The translations under genes and the position numbers were made by a program. Of a DNA stretch of 59,453 nt, positions 8,656 to 16,656 are shown piece by piece (the first letter of the stretch is position 1; each line of letters starts with the position of its first letter). This stretch comes from Rugamonas violacea. Lineage in GTDB: Bacteria > Pseudomonadota > Gammaproteobacteria > Burkholderiales > Burkholderiaceae_D. The notes under the pieces are model-generated. The model worked only from the letters and a program-made list of their open reading frames with translations, was not told the DNA's origin and did not search any database. The DNA is taken from NCBI RefSeq assembly GCF_016461825.1, contig NZ_JAEMNU010000125.1, positions 24,610 through 84,062 of the forward strand, in the 5' to 3' direction.

Positions 8656-8781
8656 GGGTCTTTATCGTCCAAGTAGAAAATTCCATTGAATCGTCATTGT
8701 ATGGTGGATTCTTCTCTGTTTGGCGGTATTTCGCATAAAGTATGGAAGCCTATTTTACACCCGGCTGGCTATAGTGGAGGC

Positions 8782-9075
8782 ATGAATACTTCCACCGCCC
8801 CCTACAAAAAGGTTCTCCGCTTCGGCGTGGAGAACGACGCCGCCCTTGCCACGCTGGAGGCCGCGTTGGCGATTATTCGCCGTTTGGAGATCGAGTTGTG
8901 CAGCCTGCGCACCAGCGCGGGAGAGGAGGGGATGGACGTGCAAATCCGCCTGGCGGCGGCCGAGGAAGAGCCGCTGGTGCTGTGCCGCATGCGGCTGCAC
9001 AATGTGATTGGCATCCTCAGCATTCGTGAAATGCCGGTGCTGGTGGCGTCACAGGAGCGGCGGCATCTGGCATAG
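8782..9075 (+). CDS. Small ACT-domain-like protein, unknown function
   Basis: A 97-residue cytoplasmic protein without signal or membrane segment. The order of segments (AALATLEAALAIIRRLEIELCSLRTS, then MDVQIRLAAAEEEPLVLCRM, then RLHNVIGILSIRE) resembles the beta-alpha-beta layout of single ACT domains such as the small subunit IlvM of acetohydroxyacid synthase, but no catalytic subunit gene is nearby. The ATG at 8782 follows GTGGAGGC, a good ribosome site; the frame is open from 8686 but without support. It is divergent from the Lrp/AsnC gene. It could be an amino-acid sensor acting with that regulator; this is inference and the ACT assignment is tentative. Confidence 0.6.
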   Translation: MNTSTAPYKKVLRFGVENDAALATLEAALAIIRRLEIELCSLRTSAGEEGMDVQIRLAAAEEEPLVLCRMRLHNVIGILSIREMPVLVASQERRHLA

Positions 9076-9095
9076 CCGCCGCCCGGCGTTGCCGC

Positions 9096-10394
9096 TCAGC
9101 CCTTCAGATAGATGTACTTGAACAGGAAGATCGCGGCGATCACCCAGACCACCGGCTTGACCTGGCGCGCGCGGCCGGTCAGCAACTTCAGGCCGGCGTA
9201 GGTGATGAAGCCGAAAGCGATGCCGTGGGCGATCGAGTAGGTGAAGGGGATGGCCAGCGCGGTGACCGCCGCCGGCACGCTTTCGGTGCTTTCGCTCCAG
9301 TCCACCTCGGTGAGATCGCGCAGCATCAGGCAGGCGACGAACAACAGCGCCGGCGCGGTGGCGTAGGCCGGCACCACGCCGGCGATCGGCGCGACGAACA
9401 GGCAGGCCAGGAACAGCAAGGCCACCACGACGGCGGTCAGGCCGGTGCGGCCGCCGGCCTGCACGCCGGCCGCGCTTTCGATATAGGCGGTGGTGCTGGA
9501 GGTGCCGAGCATGGAGCCGGCGACGATGGCGCAGCTGTCGGCCATCAGCGCCTTGTTCAGGCGGATCATCTTACCGTCGACCAGCAGGCCGCCACGGCTG
9601 GCCACGCCCATCAGCGTGCCGGTGGCGTCGAACAGCTCGACCAGGAAGAACACCAGCACCACGTTGAGGATGCCGACCGAGAGGGCGGCCTTGGGATCGA
9701 ACGCGAACAGGGTGGCGTCGATCGACGGCGGCAGCGAGACGAAGCCGTGGAAGGTGTTCCCGCCGACGAAGAAGCTGAGGATGGTGACGGTGACGATGCC
9801 GATCAGGATCGCGCCCGGAACGCGCAGGCGGTCCAGCGCGACGATCAGCATGAAGCCGGCGATGGCCATGACGGCGGCCGGCTTGTGCAGGTCGCCCACG
9901 CCGACCATGGTGGCCGGGTTGGCGACGACGATGCCGGCGCTCTTCATGGCGATCAGGGCGAGGAACAGGCCGATGCCGACGGTGATGGCGGTGCGCAGCG
10001 AGTGCGGGATGCCGTTGACGATTTGCTCGCGGATCTTGAACAGGCTGACGACGATGAACAGGCAGCCGGAGATGAACACGGCGCCCAGCGCGGTCTGCCA
10101 GGGCACGCCCATGCCCAGCACGACGGCGTAGGCGAAGTAGGCGTTCAGGCCCATGCCGGGCGCCATGCCGATCGGGTAGTTGGCGTACAGGCCCATGATG
10201 AGCGTGCCCAACGCGGCGGCCAGGCAGGTGGCGACGAAGACGGCGTCTTTCGGCATGCCCGCGTCGGCCAGGATGGTCGGGTTCACGAAGATGATGTAGG
10301 CCATCGTGAGGAAGGTGGTGAGGCCGGCGATGACCTCGGTGCGGACGTTGGTGCCATGCTCTTTGAGCTTGAAGAATGTATCGAGAGTGGACAA
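9096..10394 (-). CDS. NCS2-family purine permease, second paralogue
   Basis: A 432-residue inner-membrane NCS2 permease closely related to the one at 1923-3224: FFKLKEHGTNVRTEVIAG, LTTFLTMAYIIFVNP, APGMGLNAYFAYAV and LVELFDATGTLMGVASRGG all match, and changes are mostly conservative. It starts with TTG at 10394 (TTG-TCC-ACT), preceded by GGAGACGCAC at good spacing; no ATG fits. The same bases GGAGACGCA precede the first paralogue, so leader and coding sequence were duplicated together or conserved. It lies 202 bases downstream of the phytase gene on the same strand. Likely a proton-coupled importer for adenine, guanine or hypoxanthine. Confidence 0.93.
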   Translation of the reverse strand: MSTLDTFFKLKEHGTNVRTEVIAGLTTFLTMAYIIFVNPTILADAGMPKDAVFVATCLAAALGTLIMGLYANYPIGMAPGMGLNAYFAYAVVLGMGVPWQTALGAVFISGCLFIVVSLFKIREQIVNGIPHSLRTAITVGIGLFLALIAMKSAGIVVANPATMVGVGDLHKPAAVMAIAGFMLIVALDRLRVPGAILIGIVTVTILSFFVGGNTFHGFVSLPPSIDATLFAFDPKAALSVGILNVVLVFFLVELFDATGTLMGVASRGGLLVDGKMIRLNKALMADSCAIVAGSMLGTSSTTAYIESAAGVQAGGRTGLTAVVVALLFLACLFVAPIAGVVPAYATAPALLFVACLMLRDLTEVDWSESTESVPAAVTALAIPFTYSIAHGIAFGFITYAGLKLLTGRARQVKPVVWVIAAIFLFKYIYLKG

Positions 10395-10527
10395 GTGCGT
10401 CTCCGTGATTAGGCCAGTGGTGCCGCGCGCGCGGGCCGACAGGATATCACGGATGGTGATGTGGCCGGGCGTGGCGCGGCCAGCAAGCCGGCGCGCTCAA
10501 GACTACCCCACGGCGTGAAACTGGGGT

Positions 10528-10545
10528 CGGACCCCGCGGGGTCCG
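10528..10545. repeat. 18-bp perfect palindrome CGGACCCCGCGGGGTCCG
   Basis: A perfect 18-bp palindrome sits in the 202-base gap between the phytase and the second NCS2 permease, flanked by GGGGT and CCCCC. The block GGGGTC/GACCCC also recurs in the repeats at 15385-15517. It could end phytase transcription as a stem, but no T-run follows. Confidence 0.6.
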
Positions 10546-10596
10546 CCCCCGGCTCTCTGCCTTTGGGGTGGGGAAAGGCGTCCTGCGCCTGGAGAC

Positions 10597-12543
10597 TCAG
10601 TCCAGCTTGAGGGCGCGGGCGACGTCGTCCCAGGCGACGTATTTGAAGTTCTGCGCGCCGTCCGGCAGGCGTTTGTAGCCGTCCTGCACCACCAGCATGC
10701 CCTTGGCGTAGGCGCCGCCCAGGTTGGCCGAGGTGACGTCCAGACCGTCCGTCTCCGAGGTGCCGTCGATGCCGGCGGCCAGGTTGAAGCCGATGCGGAA
10801 GGCGCCGCGCATCTTGTACGGCGGCAGGGCGTCGAGCACCACGTAGCTGTTGCTGCCCTGGCTGGAGACGACCAGGTAATCGGCCTTGGCGCCGTGGTAG
10901 AGCGCCATGCCTTCGACGTCGGCGGTCAGGTGCGGGCCGACCGGCAGCGCCATGGTCAGCGCGTCGGGCTTGGCGGCATCGGCCGAGGTGACCCAGACGC
11001 CGCGCTTTTCCTCACCCAGGTAGAGGCGGGCGTTGCGGTCGTCGGCGACGCAGCCCTCGGGTTGGCTGGCCACCTTGAACTTGCGCAGCAGCGTGCTGGC
11101 GAAGCGGCCATCCTGGCGGCCGATACGGTATTGCAGGAAGGTGCCGTCCTTGTCGTTGATGAAGACTTCCAGGCCGCCGGCGCTTGGCTGGTAGGAGCAG
11201 ATGCCGTAGATTTTATCCAGCCCGGTGGGGAAGCGGGCGGCCTCGCTGACCTGGCCGGCGGGGTCTATATTGAACAGCACCAGCGTGTTGTCGTCGCGCT
11301 GGGTGGCCACCGCCAAGTCAAAGCGCTGCTGGTCGAGCAGCACGTTCTGGCGCAGGTCGACGTTGTTCAGGCGGCCGACCTCCAGCAGTTGCAGCTGCTT
11401 GCCTTGCAGGTCGTAGACCAGTAGGCCCTGCTTCTTGTTGGTGCCGAGGACGCGCGAGGCGGAGCGGTCGGTCGGATGCAGCCAGATGGCGGGATCGTCG
11501 GCGGCGTCGCCGGGACGGGCCATCGGTTCGGTCTGGGCGCGCGGTTCGATGATGGGAAGCGGCGCGGCCACGACGGCCTTGGGCGCCGGCCAGGCCAGCG
11601 GGCGGATCTGCCAGGACTTGGCGGCGTCGTCCGGCAGCAGCAGTTGCGCTTGCGCGCGCGGCGGCGTGGCACTGGCACTGGCACTGGCACTGGCACCGGT
11701 ACTGGAACCGGCACCGGCACCAGCGGCGGGAGCGGCGGCGAGGCGCACGGCCAGCTGCTTGGCGCCGCCCACGCTTTGCCGGCCGACGGCTTGCCACACG
11801 CCGTCGCGTTGGCGCAGCAGGTGCAGGGTTTTGCCCTTGGCATCGAGCAGGGCGACGCCGCCCGGCAGCACGGCCAGCGCGCCGGCGCCGCCTTCCAGCT
11901 TGCCGTAGGGCGCACGCAGGGCCACCGGCTGGCGGCCGCCCATGCCTTCGGCGTCGGCGTCGTAGGCCCACAGGCCGACGTTGCTCTCGCTGGCGAACAA
12001 GGTCTGGCTGGCGTCGTCGACACGGCAGTGCTTGACGTGCGGTGGCAGTGCCAGCTTGCGCACCAGTTGGCGCTGTTCGCCGTGCAGCACCCATTGCTCG
12101 GCCTGGCCATCCTTCCCGATCAGGAACAGGTGGTCGAGCTGCTGCTGGTCGCGGAACAGGCAGGCGGATTCGATGCCGTACGTTGGCGCCGGCAGCGGCG
12201 CCTGCTGGCGCAGCTGGCCGGTCTTGGTGTCGACGACGATGATTTGCGCGCGGTCGGTGTTGGCGTCCAGGACCATGGCCAGCGCGCCGTCGGTGTGGCT
12301 GCGCACATCGAGCTGCTTGGCGCGCATCGCCAACACGGCGCGCTCCTTGCCGGCGGCGTCGAGCAGGTGCAGGCCCTGCTTGTCCAAGGTCAGCCAGCCG
12401 CCGTCGGGCAGCGCGGCCAGTTCCTGCGCGCGGGCGGTGGCGCCGGGCGTGGCTTGAATGGTGCCGGTCGTGGCGTAGCTCGGCGTGGCTAGTATGCTCA
12501 GCAGGGCGGCGCCGACGGCGCTCTTGATTGTGTGTTTGCTCAT
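10597..12543 (-). CDS. Beta-propeller phytase (3-phytase-type), two-domain
   Basis: A 648-residue exported beta-propeller phytase, which releases phosphate from phytate with calcium. The signal peptide is MSKHTIKSAVGAALLSILATPSYA. The catalytic propeller is the C-terminal half from about residue 335: DDPAIWLHPTDRS, VLGTNKKQGLLVYDLQGK, INDKDGTFLQYRIG, EGCVADDRNARLYLGEEKRGVW and ADVEGMALYHG are family motifs. The N-terminal half is a second, diverged propeller (for example LFASESNVGLWAYD), as in dual-domain phytases, where it lacks full activity. The halves are joined by an Ala/Ser/Gly linker encoded by hexanucleotide repeats. Upstream in-frame ATGs at 12558 and 12573 would only add residues before the signal peptide. 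The gene follows a TonB-dependent receptor, the usual partner for phytate use. Confidence 0.92.
   Translation of the reverse strand: MSKHTIKSAVGAALLSILATPSYATTGTIQATPGATARAQELAALPDGGWLTLDKQGLHLLDAAGKERAVLAMRAKQLDVRSHTDGALAMVLDANTDRAQIIVVDTKTGQLRQQAPLPAPTYGIESACLFRDQQQLDHLFLIGKDGQAEQWVLHGEQRQLVRKLALPPHVKHCRVDDASQTLFASESNVGLWAYDADAEGMGGRQPVALRAPYGKLEGGAGALAVLPGGVALLDAKGKTLHLLRQRDGVWQAVGRQSVGGAKQLAVRLAAAPAAGAGAGSSTGASASASASATPPRAQAQLLLPDDAAKSWQIRPLAWPAPKAVVAAPLPIIEPRAQTEPMARPGDAADDPAIWLHPTDRSASRVLGTNKKQGLLVYDLQGKQLQLLEVGRLNNVDLRQNVLLDQQRFDLAVATQRDDNTLVLFNIDPAGQVSEAARFPTGLDKIYGICSYQPSAGGLEVFINDKDGTFLQYRIGRQDGRFASTLLRKFKVASQPEGCVADDRNARLYLGEEKRGVWVTSADAAKPDALTMALPVGPHLTADVEGMALYHGAKADYLVVSSQGSNSYVVLDALPPYKMRGAFRIGFNLAAGIDGTSETDGLDVTSANLGGAYAKGMLVVQDGYKRLPDGAQNFKYVAWDDVARALKLD
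11667..11696. repeat. (TGGCAC)5 hexanucleotide repeat inside phytase
   Basis: Five exact copies of TGGCAC followed by degenerate copies (GGCACC, GGTACT). They encode the alternating Ser-Ala part of the linker between the two propellers. The unit is six bases, so copy-number change keeps the frame but alters linker length. Confidence 0.9.
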
Positions 12544-12584
12544 TTCAGTCTTCTTCATTGTTGTTGTGGGCATGTCGCGTATGG

Positions 12585-12604
12585 GTTCCCGCCTGCGCGG
12601 GAAC
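12585..12604. repeat. REP-like palindrome between TonB receptor and phytase
   Basis: GTTCCCGCCTGCGCGGGAAC, an exact copy of the window-wide palindrome, lies in the 70-base gap between the receptor stop and the phytase start. In such places REP stems commonly stabilise or attenuate the transcript between cotranscribed genes, which is inference here. Confidence 0.85.
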
Positions 12605-12613
12605 GACGGGGAC

Positions 12614-15202
12614 TTAAAACAGATTGGCCTTCAGGCTGATCTTGTAGGTGCGGCCGTACTGCTCGTACTGGGCGTTGTGGCCCTTGCTGCCCTGGTAGAC
12701 GTAGTACTTCTCGTTGTTCAGGTTGGCCGCCTCGAACACCAGTTGCAGCTGTTTGTTGAGCTGGTAGGCGAAGGAGAAGTCGAGCTGCTTCTGCGTGTCG
12801 ACGATGCGGTCCTGCGCCGGGTTGAGGATGTCCGCGCCCAGCTCCAGCAGATACGGCGACTTGTAGTTGAGCGCCAGGCGGGTGCTGACGGCGCCGCTCT
12901 CGTAGCCCAGCATCAGGTTGAGCATGCGGTCGGACTGGCCGGGCATGTCGATGCTGCGGCCCAGCGTGGTCTTGGCGGCCAGGTCGTAGCGGGCGATGTG
13001 GGCGCTGGAGTCGGACCAGGTGCCGTTGGCGCCGACGATCAGGCGGTTCCACGGCGACGGCAGCATGCGCAGCGGCTGGCTGTAGGACAGCTCCAGGCCG
13101 CGCACGCTGGCCGTGTCGCCGTTGGCGAACGAGGTCGCGGTGGTGTAGCCGGCCCACTGTCCGGTGCCGGCCAGGTTGGTGGTGTAGGTGAAGTTCCTGA
13201 TATCCTTGTGGAAGAGGTAGGCCGAGACGGCGCCGCCGTCGGCGCCCAGCACGCGCTCGATGCCCAGGTCCAAATTGGTCGACTTGAGCGGCGCCAGGTC
13301 CGGGTTGCCGATGCTCGCCTCGGTGGCGCTGGCCAGGCTGACGCCGGGCGCCAGCTGGCTGAAGTTGGCGCGCACCACGGCGTGGGTCCAGGCGGCGCGC
13401 ACACTGGTTTTGTGATCGACGTCGTAGCGCAGCTGGGCCGACGGCAGCCAGTTGGTGTAGGCGCGTTCGCGCCGCAGCGGCGTGATGGCGCCGCCGCTGA
13501 CCTGCGAGCCCGAAGCCGCGAAGCGGGTGCGTTCGGCGCGCACGCCGGCCAGCAGGTGCCAGGCGTCGAGGGTGACGCTGTCCTGCACGTAGGCGGCGTC
13601 GATATCCTCGTTCATCTGGTAGTCGTTGATGCTCGATTCCAGTGTCAGGCGGGCGGCGTTGCGGTCCAGGCCGGCGACGCGGGCGCGCAGCAGCGCCGGG
13701 TCGATGGCGCTGCCGATGCGGCCGAGCGGATAATCCAGCGCCTGGCCTTGGACGAAGCCGGCCATCGACACGCCGCCGGCGCCCCAGTAGTTGGGGCTGG
13801 AGCTCTTGGCGCTGTTGTACTGCCACTGGTTGGTGTCGTTGCTCTTCTCGCGGCGGCTGGCCTTGAGGCCGAACTTCAGCGTCGAGCGGGCCTGGCCCAG
13901 GTCGAACTCGTGGCTCAGGTCGACGCGCGCCTGGTTGGCCTTGTCGGCCGAATAGCGCTGCTGCAGGCTGATCGCGTTCAGGCTGTAGTTGGCCGGATCG
14001 AAGATGGCGGCCGGCGCCACCAGGTGGGGCAGGGCGCCGTCGCTGAAGCCGACGCCGGCGAAGTTGGCGTTGCCACGGAAGCGGCCATCGTTCAAGGCCT
14101 CCGGGGTGTCCTCGTCGGCCTTGTTGGCGGAGCCGGACAATGCCAACTTCCAGTCGCCGAACTGCTGCTCGCTGCCCAGCACGAAGGAGCGGATGGTCTG
14201 GGTGTATTTGCGCTGGCGGATGCGGCGCTCGGCGCGCGCGCTGGCGGTGGCGCCTTCGGCCACGGCGCCGCCGCTGATGTTGCTGATGGTCAGACGGTCG
14301 CGCACCTCGTCGTCGCTGAAGCGGCTGAGGAAGCTGCGCAGATAGTAGCTGCTGCCTGCCTCGGGGCGGTAGTCGAGATTGAGCGCGAAGGCGTTGCGCT
14401 CGCGGACCGGCAGATAGTCGCGCAGCTCGAAGCCGCCCAGGCGCTCGCCGTCCCAGGCGCCGCCGGTCTCCACGTTGTCCGAGCCGAATTTGCGCTTCTC
14501 CAGACTCAGGCCGGCGGCCACGCCCAGCTTGCCGTCCATAAAGCGCTGCGCGCCCAGCAGGGAGGCGTTGGGGCTGGTCTTGCCGGTGTTCTGGTCGTAG
14601 CTGGCGCCGGCGCTGGCCGACAGCAGGCGGCCCGGCAGGTCGAAGGCGGACAGCGATTTGACCTCGACGGTGGCGCCCAGCGAGTTGGCGTCCTGGTCCG
14701 GCGTCAGCGTCTTGCTCACCTCCAGCGAGCGAATCAGACCGGCCGGCAGCACGTCCAGCGCCACGGCGCGGCGGCCCGCCTCGGGCGAAGGCACCAGCGC
14801 GCCGTTGATGGTGACCGCGTTCAGGTCCGGACCCATGCCGCGCACGGTGATGTAGCGGCCCTCGCCCTGGTCGCGCTGCACCGACACGCCCGGCAGGCGG
14901 GCCAGCGCCTCGGCGGCGTTCTTGTCCGGCAGGCCGCCGATATCGTCGCTGCTGATGACGCTGATGATGTTGTCGGCCTTCTCCTGCGCCGCGACGGCCT
15001 TGCTCATGGCGACGCGCTGGCCGGTGACGACCACGCGCGAATGGTGTTCCGGCTCGGCGGCGGCGTTGGCGTTGACCTCGGCCGCGTTGACGGAGGTGGC
15101 GTGGCCGGCCAACATGGTCAGCACGCCGATGGCCAGGGCGGACAGGCGGCAGCCGTGCTGTGGTTCGGTGCGGGTGGAAGAAAGGCGGATCGGAGTGGTC
15201 AT
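12614..15202 (-). CDS. TonB-dependent outer-membrane receptor (phytate-associated)
   Basis: An 862-residue TonB-dependent receptor. The N-terminus has a signal peptide (LSALAIGVLTMLAGHATSVNA) and a TonB-box-like VVVTGQR. The plug carries DDIGGLPDKNAAEALARLPG and RYITVRGMGPDLNAVTINGA, of the group common in Xanthomonas and Caulobacter. The barrel ends in YKISLKANLF with C-terminal Phe. It would bring a large substrate across the outer membrane with TonB energy. It is directly upstream of the beta-propeller phytase on the same strand, a recurrent pairing in phytate-using bacteria, so inositol phosphates or related organophosphates are the likely cargo. The ATG at 15202 fits the signal peptide; no strong ribosome site is seen. 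Confidence 0.9.
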   Translation of the reverse strand: MTTPIRLSSTRTEPQHGCRLSALAIGVLTMLAGHATSVNAAEVNANAAAEPEHHSRVVVTGQRVAMSKAVAAQEKADNIISVISSDDIGGLPDKNAAEALARLPGVSVQRDQGEGRYITVRGMGPDLNAVTINGALVPSPEAGRRAVALDVLPAGLIRSLEVSKTLTPDQDANSLGATVEVKSLSAFDLPGRLLSASAGASYDQNTGKTSPNASLLGAQRFMDGKLGVAAGLSLEKRKFGSDNVETGGAWDGERLGGFELRDYLPVRERNAFALNLDYRPEAGSSYYLRSFLSRFSDDEVRDRLTISNISGGAVAEGATASARAERRIRQRKYTQTIRSFVLGSEQQFGDWKLALSGSANKADEDTPEALNDGRFRGNANFAGVGFSDGALPHLVAPAAIFDPANYSLNAISLQQRYSADKANQARVDLSHEFDLGQARSTLKFGLKASRREKSNDTNQWQYNSAKSSSPNYWGAGGVSMAGFVQGQALDYPLGRIGSAIDPALLRARVAGLDRNAARLTLESSINDYQMNEDIDAAYVQDSVTLDAWHLLAGVRAERTRFAASGSQVSGGAITPLRRERAYTNWLPSAQLRYDVDHKTSVRAAWTHAVVRANFSQLAPGVSLASATEASIGNPDLAPLKSTNLDLGIERVLGADGGAVSAYLFHKDIRNFTYTTNLAGTGQWAGYTTATSFANGDTASVRGLELSYSQPLRMLPSPWNRLIVGANGTWSDSSAHIARYDLAAKTTLGRSIDMPGQSDRMLNLMLGYESGAVSTRLALNYKSPYLLELGADILNPAQDRIVDTQKQLDFSFAYQLNKQLQLVFEAANLNNEKYYVYQGSKGHNAQYEQYGRTYKISLKANLF

Positions 15203-15350
15203 GGTCTGGTCTGGGAAAGAAGAAAGTGGCCGGATTCTAGGCAGCCAATATGTCCGTCCCGTGACACGTGCTGGCGGCACCGCGCCGAAAGCGGTCATGG
15301 CGGCCCGTTTGGCGGCTCGCCGGCGAAGATGTGAGCCGGATTGACCCGCT

Positions 15351-15425
15351 CAACCGGGGGCAGCAACCTCCAACGGCAACCGCGCAACCGGGGTCAGCAA
15401 CCGGGGGCAGAGCAACCGGGGTCAG
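15351..15425. repeat. Four 13-bp direct repeats CAACCGGGG(G/T)CAG
   Basis: Copies at 15351-15363 (G form), 15385-15397 (T form), 15398-15410 (G form) and 15413-15425 (T form). The last copy runs into the left arm of the 22-bp inverted repeat. Regular spacing between two middle copies (directly adjacent) suggests tandem duplication. Confidence 0.85.
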
Positions 15426-15517
15426 TGCCGACATTCGTACACGGACTGAGCAGTAACGCGGCTCTGCGGTGCGCGTCCATTGTTGAGCTCGTGTCCGAAT
15501 GTCGGCACTGACCCCGG
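15416..15517. repeat. Perfect 22-bp inverted repeat, 58-base spacer
   Basis: The left arm at 15416-15437 begins CCGGGGTCAGTGCCGACATT; the right arm at 15496-15517 is its exact complement. Beyond the arms, towards the centre, ACACG/CGTGT also pair, giving partial extension. This is the longest perfect inverted repeat noticed in the window and could form a long stem or mark the ends of a small non-autonomous element. Confidence 0.85.
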
Positions 15518-15633
15518 GGAAGCGCGGGGCGGGGGAGCGACGGATTTTTTACGCATCGGTGAGCTGTTTGCACCTCCCGGCGTTGCGCGGCGATGTTGTT
15601 GACGTTGTCATCATGACGTCATCAGGCGCGGCT

Positions 15634-16656
15634 ATGCTGCGGCACCAATCATTCCATTTACCCGCCGCCGCCATGCTCCGTCTGCACCGCCTCACCTTGT
15701 TCTCCGCCGCCCTGGCCCTGGTGGTCTGGTATCTTTTGTACGCGAATATCGGCACGGCCAAGCCCTTCCACACCTGGAAGTGGATGGACATCGTCAGCGA
15801 GGGCGGCACGGCGCTGATGGCCGGCGTCTGGTTCCTGTTCACGCTGAGCAGCCGGCCCGGCGGCCGTGTGACGAATCTGCTGGCCGGCGGCTTGGCGGCG
15901 ATCATGCTCGGCTCCTGGGCCGACTGCCTCGACGAGTTTTTCCACATCAGCAAAGACCAGGTCTGGGACAACTGGCTGGAGGCGCTGGTGCCGTGCGGGA
16001 TGCTGCTGCTCACCGGCGGCATGTATTACTGGCGCCAGGAGCAGTTCCGCCTGAACGATCACCTGCGCAAGCGCGAGCGCCTGTTCCGCGACCACCGCGC
16101 CTTCGACCGCATCACCCAACTGGCCAACGCCGACTACCTGCGCGACCAGATCCGGCTGGAGCAGTCGGGCCGGCCCGGCGTCGACTGCGCGCTGGTGCTG
16201 CTCGATATCGACCGCTTCCACCTCATCAACCGCGAGTTCGGCCAGCAGGAGGGCGACCGCGTGCTGCAGGCGGTGGGCCATATGCTGCTGCTGAACCTGC
16301 GCGGCGACGACCTGCTGTGCCGCTACGCCGGCGACCGCTTCGCCGTCCTGATGCCGGACACCGGCCTGGCCGAGGCCGAGGCGCTGGCCAGCCACCTGTG
16401 CGCGATGGTGGGGCAGATGCGCCATCACGGCAAGGCCGGCGCCGTGCCGGTCAGCCTGCGCCACGCCTGCTCGATGGCGGACGCGGAGCCGGACGCGCTG
16501 CTCGGCGCCTTGAGCCGTGCGGTGGAGACGCCGGCCGCCACCAGCGCCGTTTCTGCCGCCGCTGTCAGGGCGGCTGCCGACAGCGTTGCCGCCGCGGCGG
16601 CAGGTGCGAGTGCCGGCGCCAGCGCCGGCCCGGCGCGCGCCACCGCGCCGGCATGA
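15634..16656 (+). CDS. Membrane protein with degenerate GGDEF domain
   Basis: A 340-residue protein from ATG 15634 (alternatives 15613 and 15673; none has a strong ribosome site). The N-terminal half has about four membrane helices, including LTLFSAALALVVWYLLYANI and LVPCGMLLLTGGMYYW. The C-terminal part is a GGDEF fold: FDRITQLANADYLRDQI, LVLLDIDRFHLINREFG, then RGDDLLCRYAGDRF. The signature reads AGDRF instead of GGDEF (residues 232-236), so cyclase activity is very unlikely, yet the inhibitory RxxD site is intact (R223-GD-D226). Such proteins can act as c-di-GMP receptors. An Ala-rich tail follows. Its stop overlaps the start of the AraC gene by four bases (ATGA), showing translational coupling. 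Confidence 0.85.
   Translation: MLRHQSFHLPAAAMLRLHRLTLFSAALALVVWYLLYANIGTAKPFHTWKWMDIVSEGGTALMAGVWFLFTLSSRPGGRVTNLLAGGLAAIMLGSWADCLDEFFHISKDQVWDNWLEALVPCGMLLLTGGMYYWRQEQFRLNDHLRKRERLFRDHRAFDRITQLANADYLRDQIRLEQSGRPGVDCALVLLDIDRFHLINREFGQQEGDRVLQAVGHMLLLNLRGDDLLCRYAGDRFAVLMPDTGLAEAEALASHLCAMVGQMRHHGKAGAVPVSLRHACSMADAEPDALLGALSRAVETPAATSAVSAAAVRAAADSVAAAAAGASAGASAGPARATAPA

Larger units (their letters stand above)
15203..15633. other. 430-base divergent control region with repeats
   Basis: The gap between the TonB receptor (minus) and the degenerate GGDEF gene (plus). It holds four 13-bp direct copies of CAACCGGGG(G/T)CAG at 15351, 15385, 15398 and 15413, and a perfect 22-bp inverted repeat with arms 15416-15437 and 15496-15517. 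No convincing gene lies in it. It should also contain both divergent promoters. Confidence 0.7.

Noticed and set aside
12485..15334. 949-codon open frame opposite the TonB receptor
   Set aside because: Antisense artefact of high GC; composition unlike any protein family, no ribosome site.
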